Below, in pieces: positions 12,101 to 22,719 of a stretch of 62,000 bases of DNA. The number at the start of each line of letters is the position of its first letter. Within the stretch, counting starts at the first letter, position 1. The notes beneath the pieces are model-generated. The model had not been told where the DNA came from, made no database searches, and worked only from the letters and a program-made list of their open reading frames with translations. Origin of the DNA: Chromera velia (lineage: Eukaryota; Sar; Chromeraceae); NCBI GenBank assembly GCA_018398765.1, contig JAHBMJ010005812.1, positions 1 to 62,000 of the forward strand, written 5' to 3'. A program made the translations under genes and the position numbers.

Positions 12101-13785
12101 AGACCGGTAAGGCACCGAAGTGAAAGCAGGGTCCAGCCAGCCGAAGGCGCCGCCGCGAATGACACCCCCCCCGCGAGAGGTGAGGCATCTGCATCGGCAG
12201 GCAGCGATGGGAAGGCGTCGGAGGGAAAGCACTCTTCCTCTGTGGGCACGCCTGGGATAGAGAAGAGAAGGCGAGTTGTGCAAGCAGCTGCGGAGGTCCC
12301 TGCATGCTCCGCTTCATCCTGCAGTTCCTCTTCTGCCCGCTGTCCGCCCTCGTCCTCGTCTGCCCCAGATCCCCAGCGGTCACGAGAGAAGGAGAGGGAG
12401 AGGGAGAGTGGCTGGTTTCACGACTTGACCAAAGAGGGAGTCGAACCAAACCCGGGTCCAGGACCTGGACACTGTCAGGAAGAGGGAGAGGGACTAACGC
12501 AGAGGAGCGAGGAGGAGAAACCGTTCAATCCCGCAAAGTGCCTCATCGCACAGCGTATGCTGAAGAAATTTCGTCGACAGTGTGCCCGCGCTTGGGTCAA
12601 GAAGAGGTACATTTGTGCGGCAAAAGCTGAGTGCCCGATCTGCCTCCAACAATTTCGATACTCCAAGCATGAAGATCTGACGAGACAAGCACGAGTACTG
12701 AAGTGTGGTCAGTTATTTTCCTTCTCATTATTTCTCTCTCTATCTTTTTATCTCTCAATCTCTTGTTTTATCCTTCCCTCTTTTTCAGCAGTATTCGATC
12801 TCTCCCAAAGCCCTTGTCAGACGGGCAGGGTGTCTCCATCAGAAACACATTCCTAAAGCTTCGGGTCTGAGCTCGTTATAACCTATTGGGTATGAACCTC
12901 ACCGTATCTCTTCACATGTTATGCAGGACATTCGGTTTGTTGCGAGTGCATTCCAATCTTGCGGAGTACAGGGGCAGTCAGGACAGGACGTCTCAGGCTG
13001 CTGAAGCCATACCCTAAACGAAAATTCCAGTGCCCTGTCTGCCGAGCCCCTCAGCATTGCGCATACCCAACTCCGATCAACTACAGCCTCATGGCTGTCG
13101 TCTGTCAGGTCAGCCGCCACATACCAAAGAGTGGGTCAATTTTTCAATGTGCTCACAAAAGAGCTCTGACGGTCTTTTGGCTAGTCGTGGGGAGCTCGCA
13201 ATGCGCATGCCTTGGTGCACGCGGAAGAAAAGAGTCGGTTTCCAACATTTGGAAGCTGGACGTATCTTTTCAAGACTCACCTCTCACAAAGCTGATGTGA
13301 ATCACCCGTGCATTGACCTAAACGTCCAGACGGTTTCATTAAAGAAGAAACTAGTCGTATAGGCAGCTCAATGGGTGTGAAAAGGCTCTGCATATCACTG
13401 TGGTGTTATGCAGGAAATCGAAGACAGGAGGCCAGACATTCCTTTGGGGATGAAGCATCTGATCTCTCTCCTTCGAGAGATTCGAGACGCTCCCCAAGTG
13501 CTCCGACGTGTGTGGAAGTATCATTGGAGAGACCAGGACAGTGCAGAGGAGGGACATGTAATTGTAGAGGTTTGTGTCAGACGACGTGCAGCATCTGTAA
13601 AACCGTACAAAATTCAGATCCCAGACTTCCAGAAGGAAGATGCGGAGGACCTTCTGAATGTTTTGCTTACAGATGCAAAGAAGCTCAGGGATGAAGGAGC
13701 TTCTCAGTCATCGGGGGGGAGGGGGGGGGCGGGGGGAGTAAAAGAAAGCCAAAAAGTTTGGTTTAAGTGGTTTGACCTCTTGTAA
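9160..13785 (+). CDS. voltage sensor - truncated PDE - 2A-like - RING finger protein
   Basis: Eight phase-consistent exons encode about 855 residues: 9160-9220, 9280-9971, 10362-10462, 10814-11114, 11435-11614, 12029-12707, 12927-13108, 13414-13785. Residues 77-188 form four helices; the fourth (RYSRIRGVLRLLRVMVIFRR) has the spaced arginines of a voltage sensor, and no pore follows. Exon 5 matches the start of a class I cyclic-nucleotide phosphodiesterase domain, ending at the metal-binding HAADV motif, but the usual YHN before it reads YRN. After a few more PDE-like residues the domain stops. A Ser/Pro/Arg-rich stretch, the 2A-like motif GVEPNPGP (12437-12460) and a RING finger follow: CPIC in exon 6, CGHSVCCEC and CPVC in exon 7. 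Exon 1 and its weak acceptor are the least certain. The role, voltage-coupled signalling plus ubiquitin ligation, is inferred from domains. Confidence 0.8.
12422..12460 (+). other. 2A-like ribosome-skipping motif
   Basis: In frame within exon 6 the codons read DLTKEGVEPNPGP. The canonical 2A signature is D(V/I)ExNPGP, with separation between the last G and P. Here VE-P-NPGP is exact, but glycine replaces the aspartate. The motif lies between the truncated PDE part and the RING part. Similar motifs are known at the start of non-LTR retrotransposon ORFs, so it may be inherited from one. Activity is uncertain. Confidence 0.55.
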
Positions 13786-14274
13786 CCTTGTCACACACGC
13801 AGTGTGCTTAGCATTTCCTTGGCGTACTCAAATTATTGCTATCCTCCCGACACTATAGATTGCAATTTCTATCATTTTTAATCATTTTTCAATTTTAAAT
13901 TTGGATGCAAGTATCATGCAACATTTTTTTTTCAAAGATTGATTTTCTAGCATCGTACGTTTTTAGTCGTTTTTGTACAAGATGTTTATCCATTTTTGAC
14001 TACACAGTGCGGTTAGGAGTAACGAAAGTAAGATGGTTACTAGGTGGCCGCTAGGCCGCCCGGTTACCAATTTTGTGGTTACGGTAGTAGTGTTCCAATA
14101 GTAGTGGTAGTAGCTAAAAACATGCAGGCAGATTTTGCCATATTTTGAGTCAAACTTGACCTACAAAACCAATTTTAGACTAGTAAAAATCATATTTTTG
14201 GCATTCATTAAAAGTTCATTCTAGTAAAGTTTCTATGTTCATCATTTTATAACTGAACTCAGTGAACTCTAAGT
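13786..14274. other. AT-rich 3' flank, no gene seen
   Basis: AT-rich sequence with short T-runs after the RING gene. No open frame of interest. Confidence 0.55.
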
Positions 14275-15019
14275 CTAGGCGATGCACAGTGGTAAAAAAA
14301 AAAAAAATAGACCTTTTCAGATTTTTTTTTTTTTCTTTTTTTCTACGAAGGATTTTCTAGAGCACCTCTAGGAGCACCTAGAGGAGCACCTTTTAGAAGT
14401 ACTTTTAAACTAACTTCTTCGCGAACTTATTACTCAACTCAAAGTTTTAAACATCCTTCAACCCTAGTTTCAACTCTAGTTCTAGTCTTAGTTGTTATTG
14501 TACGTTTGTCTCTACTAGTGTCTCTACTAGTGTCTTCACCATTCCATCATCAACTTTGTTGAACACGGACCAACCAATCTTTTTTCCCTTGTTCAACTGC
14601 ACTGTCACCAGACTTTTCTCTCTTCTCTTTGCTGTGTCTGTTAAAAAACTAACCATGTCTTCTTATTTTCCATTCACATTGACTTGCATCCGCCCTTTCT
14701 TTCTTATAAATTCTGTAGCTACTTCAGTATCATCCCCACGCGGTATCGACTCGTGCTCTTGGTTGAACACATTTTCACGGCTGGCCGCTGCATCTGCATC
14801 ATCACCTTGCTCATCCTCCTTCTCCCCCTCGTCTTCAACATCTTCATACAGTTCTTCAAATGCAAAGCTGTCGACTTGTATGATTCAAACTCTAGTTGAA
14901 GCTAGTCATTTAACCTTTGAATTATTTCTTTTTATATATACAATAAAATTTTAAATAAATAAAAAAAAGAATAGACGTTTTCAGATTTTTTTTTTTTTTT
15001 ACCACTGTGCGTCGCCTAG
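14275..15019. mobile_element. 745-bp non-autonomous DNA element (MITE-like) with A/T-tailed TIRs
   Basis: The left end CTAGGCGATGCACAGTGGT followed by an A-run is repeated inverted at the right end, with one base difference (GATG against GACG), followed inwardly by the matching T-run. This gives terminal inverted repeats of about 33 bp. The interior is AT-rich apart from a GC-richer minus-strand piece (about 14500-14900) that encodes acidic and lysine-rich segments in broken frames, perhaps a decayed fragment of the parent gene. No transposase domain is recognised. The ends begin CTAG, so a target duplication cannot be separated from the palindrome. Confidence 0.7.
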
Positions 15020-15020
15020 G

Positions 15021-15120
15021 TATGGGTCTTAGTCTAACGTTATTTTTTTTTCAAAACTCTGACACCACGCATAAACATGCATTCAGTTTAGTCCTAGTCT
15101 AAACTGATGATTGAGGGTTT
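15021..15120. repeat. 100-bp direct repeat, copy 1
   Basis: Starts TATGGGTCTTAGTCTAAC and ends TTGAGGGTTT. It matches 22620-22719 in the same orientation with a few transitions, and directly abuts the right end of the MITE-like element. Confidence 0.85.
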
Positions 15121-15219
15121 AGTGATTAGTGATTAGTGATTAGTGGTGCCCTAGAGCACTGTCGCCGTTTTGTCTTATAGAGGTCGCCCCCGCAAACAGC
15201 AGGGGGGTGTACCTCATCG

Positions 15220-15480
15220 CTAAGGCTCAGACCACACCCCGTGGCCCGCCTGGTTTCCCAGGCCACTAACAAATAACAATTTATCTGCGCTTTGCATGCT
15301 TTGGTCTATGGGCTGCTCAGAAAGGACTGCTCCAAAAATCGATCCAATGACACAGGACAAAAGGACACTTTGGCTTTGTGCACGCCCTCTCTCCATTCTT
15401 CTCTCAGCGATTTCTCCTTCTCCCTCCCTCAGCTGTCTTTCTGCTTCCATTACTTCCAGGATGGTCTTGTATTCTTCTTT
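15220..15480 (-). pseudogene. LINE ORF fragment, downstream half
   Basis: Minus-strand open frame with a helical, Glu/Arg-rich body (EEYKTILEVMEAERQLREGE) and a hydrophobic patch. It is the continuation of the LINE-like frame at 21496-22121: removing the gypsy element and one copy of the TCTTT duplication brings the two halves into the same reading frame. The frame seen beyond 15480 on this strand belongs to the LTR, not to this gene. Confidence 0.6.
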
Positions 15481-15724
15481 TGTAGGCCTGTCACGAGCGT
15501 CGCGCCGCGCTAGGGCCGCCACCGACCTCGCAACGCCGAGTCTGAATAACGTGACGTCTGACCTTTGCATGCAAAAGTTGTTCTATACTAGTCTCTCAAT
15601 CGTAGTGTTGGCTGGTCTAAATAGTGGATCAACAGATTGACTCTGCTAGGTTACACTTTAATGTGAGTCTGCCTACGATCTACGCTTATCGTAATTGAGC
15701 CTCTAGTACCTTACGCAGCTTACA
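15481..15724 (+). repeat. 5' LTR of gypsy element
   Basis: 244 bp, TGTAGGCC to CTTACA, near-identical to 21243-21495 apart from transitions and a 9-base gap. Confidence 0.95.
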
Positions 15725-15789
15725 GTCTGCTAGTACAGAGCTGGTTCGGCGAAGGAACAAATCTTTGCTTATTCTAATTTTCTTTCTTA

Positions 15790-16857
15790 ATGTCTTTTGA
15801 GCAGTTCCAGGCGGAGGTACGTGCGACTCTGCTACAGGTTCAGCAGGGTCTCACCGTAGTCCAGCAGACCTAGCAGCAGCAAGGGCAGATACTGGTGGAA
15901 CTGCAGCAAAGACAGATGAAGCAAGCTGCTGCGGCAGTCCAGCAGCCAATGGATGTACAAGGAGACGGTATGTTGTTTGGAGGCAGACAGGGTGGTCTAC
16001 TTCCTCAGGCACCTGAAGTTTGAGAACAAGTTCCCAAGACTATACTGAAGAATCCGGATGTCTTTACGGGAGTGCGGGAGAAAGCGGAAAGGTGGTGCAC
16101 TGACATGGACGACTGGTTTGCGAATGCTCAGACCGCTCCAGAATGTCAACTCGGTCTGGCCAAGTCTTACTTGAGCCCTAAACTCAAGGACTGGTTTGAC
16201 TTGGTGAAGTTGGAGGACGGCATTGGGTTTTGTGACTGGCCTGCCTTGAAGAACATATTGCTTCATCGGTACAGAGACAAGCACATCCGCAGGGCAGTAA
16301 AGAAGAAGATCGCAATCCTCAAGTGCACTGGAACTGTCAGCGACTACAACAACAAGTTCAACGTCGAGGCTTTGAAGCTGAAAAAGGCAGGGACGAGTGA
16401 GTGGGACCTCCTCGACAGCTACATCGAGGGTTTGCCACCTGCCGTCATGTTTTAGACCGACAGGCAGGAGCCGCAGACTCTGCAGGAGGCCATGGAGAAG
16501 GCCTTGGACAACGAGGCCTGGCTTCAACAGGCATCAGCTCGGGGAGGAAAGTGGGCCAAAGGGGCAGAACTGATTCCAGGGGGATTTCCACCAATTGACC
16601 CAACTGGACCGGCTCCGATAGAACTCTGTGGGGTGCGTCGTGGCATGCCGCTTTGCGACCCCAGATTGCCCCAGGCCCTATGGGAGGAAAGATGGAGATG
16701 GGGACTTTACCTCCGGTGTGGTGATCTCAATCACCAGATGAGGCAGTACTGGAATGGGTTGCGCAGTCCCCTTCAGGCACGCGCCATGTACACGTCCCTA
16801 TTCAGAGGATGGCGGGAACCTCCACGGCAAGCAGCCTGGTTTCCCGAGTTTCGATGA
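15790..16857 (+). pseudogene. gypsy gag with degraded CCHC knuckle
   Basis: ATG at 15790 follows the 5' LTR by 65 bp. The same frame runs to 16857 through stops at 15871 (TAG, in a glutamine run), 16021 (TGA) and 16453 (TAG). Residues encoded at 16040-16450 show the retrotransposon gag fold signature: helical, with tryptophans around DWFANAQTAPECQLGLA and a KDWFDLVKLE segment. Near 16700-16745 the sequence LRCGDLNHQMRQY keeps one cysteine and the histidine of a CCHC knuckle; both flanking cysteines look changed to tyrosine, as TGC-to-TAC would do. Gag would coat element RNA; this copy is dead. Confidence 0.85.
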
Positions 16858-17100
16858 GAAAGCTCTCTTCCTCGCAGATACTATAAGGGGGCTCAATACC
16901 TTTCTCCTTCTGGGTCGCCCTCTGCATTGGGGGGGAGGGAGGAGACTCATCAACCAGGCAGGGGGTTTGGAAGCAATGTTCCTTCGGGGGGACAGGGGCG
17001 TACCTTCAGCAACACTCCATCGTTTGGTCGGCGAACGTCTTCACTAGCGTCTTCACCACCCCGGGGGTCATAACCAGTATGTTGGGTAGGACCTAAACGA

Positions 17101-20100
17101 GTGGCGGGAGTGAGAACGATTCCTGGCTGGAGAGAGGATGATCACGTCGTGGTTCCTCGGGAACCTGAGATATATAGAGAAGTTGAGGAAGAAATAAGAA
17201 ATATTGAGGAAGAAGGTGGGGGGTCTGGGGAGGAATTTCAAAAAGAGGATGATGGTGATGAAAGTTACAGAGAGGGATTTGTTTATCAAGGCACCATTGC
17301 TGGCAGTCCAGTCAAAGTGTTTTATGATAATAGAGCTGATGACATTTTTGTTGATAGCAAGTTTGCACACAATCAGCAGCTCCATATTTGCAGGTTTTCA
17401 ACCCCTACGAGATGTCAGATGGCGGTGAAGGAGAATGGGAGACTGAATGCTACGGTCAGTGAGTATACACCTCAAGTGCCTCTGTGCATACAGGGGTATT
17501 CAGAAATTGTGGGTGCATTGCTTGCTAACCTGGATGGCTATGACGTGATCCTCGGTCGAAAATGGAGTGACGCACACAACGTCGAGCTCGACCATCCAAC
17601 TCGGTCTCTTCGGTTCTCTTTCAAACGCCGTGAAATGATTTTGAAAGGAGGGTACAAGAAAGACGAAAATTGCCCTCCCTTCTTGAATCCTATGCAGGCT
17701 AGACGTTGCATCAAGAGAGGAGCGCCGTTTCATATCGTATACATAGAGACGGTGCACCCACGACCACCTGCACAGGAGGAATGCGAAGTGCAGACAACTG
17801 AAGTGAATGAATTAAGGGGGAATGGAAAGGGGAGAATGGATGACAAGGGGATTCATGGGTCTGACTTTCTTTCTTCTCTTTCTTCTGATCATCCTGTTTA
17901 TTTTTCTTCTGATCTTTCTGAAGTACGTGCATTTCTCAATCGACCGGATCCAGAGGTGCCTCATGATATGAAAAAAATTATGGCAGATCATGCATCTCTT
18001 TTCTCTGATCGACTCTCTCATCTGCCACCGTCCAGAGGTCCTCATTTGGACTTTAAAATTGAACGTGAGCCTGCCAGTGGTCATTCACCTCCTGCATGTC
18101 CACCTTACCGATTGTTAATAGGAGAGACAGATAAGCTGAGGAGACAGCTATAGACATATATCTTGAACAAGGATTCATTCGACTGTCTGCTTCTCCTTAT
18201 CCTGCTCCTGTTCTTTTCGTACAAAAGAAAGACGGATCGATGAGGATGTGTTGCGATTACACAGGCTTGAATCGCATCACAATAAAAGATAAGCATTCAC
18301 TCCCCCATCTGCAGGAATTAATCGATCGACTCCATGGGGCGCGATTTTTCACGACTCTAGATCTACGTCAGTAGTATCACCAAATGAGAGTCAAGGAGGA
18401 AGATATCCCCAAGACAGCCTTCACAACGCGATATGGCTCTTTTGAGTGGCTGGTCGTTTCTTTCGGTTTGACGAACGCGCCACCTTCTGCGATGAGGCTG
18501 ATTCAATTTGCTCTTCGATCCTGCCTCGTTCGTTTTGTTTCGGTGTTTCTAGATGACATTCTTTTTTACTCATGCACTAGAGAGGAGCACAAAAAACATA
18601 TTCGCACTGTCCTACGTTTACTCAGTGAGAACAATCTGTATGCCAAGCTCTTAAAGTGCCACTTCATGCAGAGTGAGGTGACCTTTCTAGGCTTAAGAAT
18701 TTCCAGGACCGGGGTTCGACCAGAGGTCAGCAAAACAGAGGCAGTCAACAAGCGGCCGACCCCGAAGAACAGAAAGGACGTGCTCTCTTTTTTGGGGTTT
18801 GCGAATTGGGTGAGGAGATTCGTTCCCCGTTTCAGTGAGAAAGCGGGACCTCTCTATGCTTTGTTGAAAGCGAAGCAGGTATTTGAGTGGGGAGAAAAAG
18901 AAGAGAAAAGTTTTTAAGCACTGAAAGAAGCAGTCAGAAATATGGTTGAATTATTCATTCCCGATCCCGCCCGCCCATTTGAAATCTTTGTGGACGCATG
19001 TAAATCGACTGAGACCTTGGGTGCCGCTTTGATGCAAGAGGATCCGGAGATTGGTTACTTGCGTCCGTGTGCTTTTGTTTCTCGTCGTATGAGCCCAGCA
19101 GAATTGAAGTATCACATTAGAGAGAAAGAATTTCTAGGGTATGTTTTTGCAGTGAAGACGTAGAGACCATACGTGAATCATACAACCAAGGTATGGTCGG
19201 ATCATGAGTTTCTAAAATATGTGAATGTGTCTGCCGACCGCACCCTGATGTCTCTACATATAAGCAGGTTCGTCTCAAGGTTTGATGAGCTCGGGATTAC
19301 ACCTCGGTACGTCTCGGGTGCGCGAAACAGGGTGGCTGATGCATTAAGCAGGGTGCCTGGGTTGCCCGCACAGATGAAAGAGGTACAGGAAGAGAGAAAA
19401 GACGTCTGTGAGCTTCTCTTGAATGAAGTGTATATGCAGCCAGATGAAGAGTTCTTGAGGAAGATAAGAAAGGGGTATGAGGAGGAACAGTTCTGAAGGG
19501 AAATAAAGGATCGAAGCAGTAGAGCATCCTGAGAAAGGAGTGCCTCTGTGACTACGGCTGAGAGTGCAACCTTTTCATATGGAAGACGGACTGCTTTTCT
19601 TCAACGATCGACTAGCAGTCCTGATAGAAAGGCTGCAGAAAAATCTGATTTATAAACACTACGACACAGCCGTGGGGGGATATTTGGGGGGAGAAAAAAC
19701 TTATCTAAAACTGGCTGGCTCTTTCTACTGGCCGTATATGTATGTGTCGGTCCAGCAGTATGTGAGGAAGTGTAACATTTGCCAGAGAGGGAAGAGACCG
19801 ACAGAGAAGCAGCAAGGCCTCCTGCATCCACTTCTAATTCCTGAATTTGCATTTCAGTCATTCTCTCTTGATTTTGTATTTGGACTCCCGAAGGTGTTGT
19901 ATAAGAATGAATGGGTGGATGGAATTCTCTCTGTTGTCGATCGTCTGTCTAAAGCTCTTTGCTTCATTACAGTCTCCTCAGGAATCACGGCAGAGAGGAC
20001 AGCAGAGGCAGTCTTTGAACAAGTGATCCTCGAGTACGGGATGCCTCAATCGGTGGTGAGTGATCGTGATCCTTGTTTCCTTTCTGCTTTTTGGCAGGAG

Positions 20101-21120
20101 CTTGCTCGACTGTGGAAGACAAAATTGAACATGAGCACGAGAGGGCATCCACAGTCGGATAGACAGACCGAGAGAGATAATCAAACGATTGAGTAAATGC
20201 TACGCTGTTTTATGAATGAACACCAGTCAGACTGGCCGAAGTGGTTGGCTGTATGTCAGTTTGCATATCGCGATTCAGTTCATTCAGCTCTCGGTATGTC
20301 TCCATTCCGTTTTCTATACGGCCGCGATCCCATTCATCTGTCTTCTATCTCTGTACAAACAAAATCTTTCTGCCCTCCAGCAGCAGAATTCGCAGACGCC
20401 AGAGAGGCAGAAATTATGAAAGCAAAAGAGAGATTGCAAAAGGCAAGAGAGCAGATGGCACAACAGGTAGATCCACACAGGAAGGAAGTATCTTTCGAGC
20501 CTGGAGACTATGTACTTGTCCGTAATTCTTACTTCAAAGGAGATAGAAAGCCAGGAGGAATAGTGAAGAAACTCGAGCTGGTGCATTATAGACCCTGTGA
20601 GGTAGAAAGAAAGATATATGACAACGCATATGAACTCATTTTCCCTGCAGGCGTACGGACACACAATGTGATCAATGTCTCCTTTTTGAAAAAGTCCGAG
20701 AGGGAGAAGACTGATCCGTTGCCTACTATCCGCCTTCTGACCTCTATAGAGGTGGAGTATGAAGTTGAAGAAATTCTGGATCACAGGCAAATCGACAGAC
20801 AGGCGCATTATCTCATCTGGTAGAAGGGGGAGAGTAAGGAGAATGCGTCGTAGGAACCGTCAGTCAGCCTCATGCATGCAAAGGAAGCCCTGCATGCCTT
20901 CAAAGAGAAAAGAAGAGAAGCAGCGAAAAAGAAGGCAGACAGGTATAGGATGGAATTGAGAAGACGTGTGGTGCACGTCAGTGCCGTCGAGAATGCTGTA
21001 TGGAGCGGGGTACAAATCTGTCAGTTGAGGACGCAGCTTCCTAGGCTATATGCTCTCTGGCTATCTGCTTCTCAGCCTGAAGATGCTGAGAGTGATTCCG
21101 AGGATGTCGTATACATGTAG
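17101..21120 (+). pseudogene. gypsy pol: protease, RT, RNase H, integrase, chromodomain
   Basis: Protease region 17280-17620: YDVILGRKW is the typical C-terminal strand, but the active-site triad reads DNR instead of DSG or DTG. Reverse transcriptase 18150-18750: [21 protein letters not shown] and FLDDILFYS, with the catalytic DD intact. RNase H 18960-19360: FVDACKS to VADALSR. Integrase 19564-20330: a zinc region with CNICQ, then the catalytic core with SLDFVFG, SDRDPCF and TERDNQT as the D, D and E sites. Chromodomain 20749-20910: EYEVEEILDHR, with the two chromodomain tryptophan positions now TAG (20821 and 20851). Other premature stops are 18372, 18915, 19161, 19494 and 20194; frames shift near 18150 and 19500-19560. 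Chromodomains steer integration to methylated histones. Confidence 0.93.
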
Positions 21121-21242
21121 TAGAAGAAGCACACTGTGGTGTTGGTCGTGGCTTACCGATTTCATTCATGCCTCTATGGTTCGATTTCGATGGTCTGAGT
21201 GATTAAACTGAGCGTGGACGTCAGCTTCAGAAGGCGGGCAGG

Positions 21243-21495
21243 TGTGGGCCTGTTACGAGCGTCGCGCCGCGCTAGGGCCGCCGCCGACCTCGCAACGCCA
21301 CGTGCGCCCAGTCTGAATAACGTGACGTCTGACCTTTGCGTGCGAAAGTTGTTCTATGCCAGTCTCTCGATCGTGGTGTTGGCTGGTCTGAATAGTGGAT
21401 CAACAGATTGACTCTGCTAGGTCATACTTTAATGTAAGTCTGCCTACGATCTACGCTTATTGTAATTGAGCCTCTAGTACCGTACACAGCTTACA
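21243..21495 (+). repeat. 3' LTR of gypsy element
   Basis: 253 bp, TGTGGGCC to CTTACA, followed by TCTTT. The purine-rich AGAAGGCGGGCAGG immediately before it is a plausible polypurine tract. Confidence 0.95.
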
Positions 21496-22607
21496 TCTTT
21501 TCTTCTTTCCGTTCCTCCCTTTCTTTTTGTGATCACTCCGTGTCTCTGTGCCAGCACTGTTTCATCTAACGAGCTTCCAGGTACGTACCTTCCTGGGCTT
21601 TCCTTGAACACTCTTCTTCTGAACGCCGCCCTTCTCAGAAACTCATTCACCGCACTATGCCCTTCGTTCATCAAGAATTTGAACAGAGCCTCAGTGTGCA
21701 GTCTTTCTCTTTGTCCTTCTCTTTTCTCTCTGCAAACTTCTCTTGCTCTCTTTTCTCTTCCCTCGTTCCAGTCTGCTCCTAATGTTCTATACAATGTCAT
21801 GTGCGCTCTTTCTCTATTATAAATCGGACGCTCAGTCAGCATATGGATCTCGTCCTCCAACACCTCTGTTTCCATCCATCCTTTGCAATAAAGGCAGAGT
21901 CTCTCCTCCAACGGCACTCTCTGCCCTCCTCTTTCTGACACTTTTCCCTTTGTTCCCGCTAACGTCCTGCCTCCTACTCTGCAGGCTGCTCTCCTTCTAT
22001 GTTCTCCTCTTGGTGCTACCCTTCTATAAGAAAAGGGCACCTGTCCCAGTTTTTCTTTCTCTATTTTCATTCCCTCTCTTAGTCTTTCTTCTGATGCCTT
22101 TTGAAACAAAGTGAGCTGCAATCCGTTTCCGTTTGCTTTTGTTCAGTGTATGTGTGCCATATGGACTTTTCTTCTTTTTTCTCTCTCTCTTCTATCTCTT
22201 TCTCTTACTCCCCTCTCAATTGTCCACCTGAAGATTTCTTTCTTCCTCTCTTTTATTTCTTTATCTGTCTTGCTTACAATCTATCTTTCCATCCTATTTA
22301 CTCTTTCATTCACTGTGTGTGTCCCTATCTCTCCTGGCTGGCCTGTGAGCTTCTCTTTTAAAAAAAGATGAAGGCCTCTCTCTATGAATAGTGTCTGTAT
22401 GCATTTCTTCAAGTGCAGAAAGAAGTGAAAGGGATGCAACTCTGTTCTTCTTCCCCTCTTTAGTTCATCCTCCACTCTTCCTCTCAAGCAATGAATGACA
22501 GCCTGCCCAATCGCCTCCTTCCTCTTTTCTTTTAGTGCCTTCCTTGCCCATCTGATCGTCTTTTCTGCCACTTCAATGTCAATTGGAAACATTCCCCCCT
22601 CTATCAA
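21496..22607 (-). pseudogene. LINE ORF2 C-terminal region, upstream half
   Basis: Minus-strand fragments read from 22607 down to 21496, in two frames. The piece at 21496-22121 carries the pattern ERLCLYCKG...EDEIHML...PIYNRER, which matches the Cys/His-rich motif found after the reverse transcriptase in many non-LTR retrotransposons (CxxC, then EH, then a cysteine that here is arginine). The piece at 22281-22607 is a charged helical segment likely upstream in the same protein. No reverse transcriptase core is present, as expected for a 5'-truncated copy. The gypsy element interrupted this fragment. Confidence 0.6.
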
Positions 22608-22619
22608 TCTAGTTATGTG

Positions 22620-22719
22620 TATGGGTCTTAGTCTAACTTTATTTTTTTTTCAAAACTCTGACACCATGCATAAACATACATTCGGTTCAGTCTTAGTCTA
22701 AACTGATGATTGAGGGTTT
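22620..22719. repeat. 100-bp direct repeat, copy 2
   Basis: Second copy of 15021-15120. Together they bracket the split LINE fragment and the gypsy element inside it. Confidence 0.85.

Larger units (their letters stand above)
15481..21495 (+). mobile_element. Ty3/gypsy chromovirus LTR retrotransposon, inactivated
   Basis: LTRs at 15481-15724 and 21243-21495 both start TGT and end CTTACA. The target duplication TCTTT flanks the element (15476-15480 and 21496-21500). The order is gag, protease, reverse transcriptase, RNase H, integrase and a C-terminal chromodomain, which is the Metaviridae chromovirus arrangement. The coding region has about ten premature stops and several frame changes, so it cannot move by itself. 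Nearly all stops can be explained by single C-to-T or G-to-A changes. The 3' LTR carries about 9 extra bases (around ACGTGCGCCC) missing from the 5' LTR. Confidence 0.95.

Noticed and set aside
14556-14954. Plus-strand Ser-rich protein of 132 residues
   Set aside because: Low-complexity antisense of an acidic minus-strand fragment inside the MITE-like element; no domain, no splice or promoter context.
15790-20853. Reading the in-frame TAG/TAA codons as glutamine (ciliate-like code)
   Set aside because: TGA also occurs, three TAGs stand at tryptophan positions, and cellular genes here end normally with TAA, TAG or TGA. Mutation explains the pattern better.
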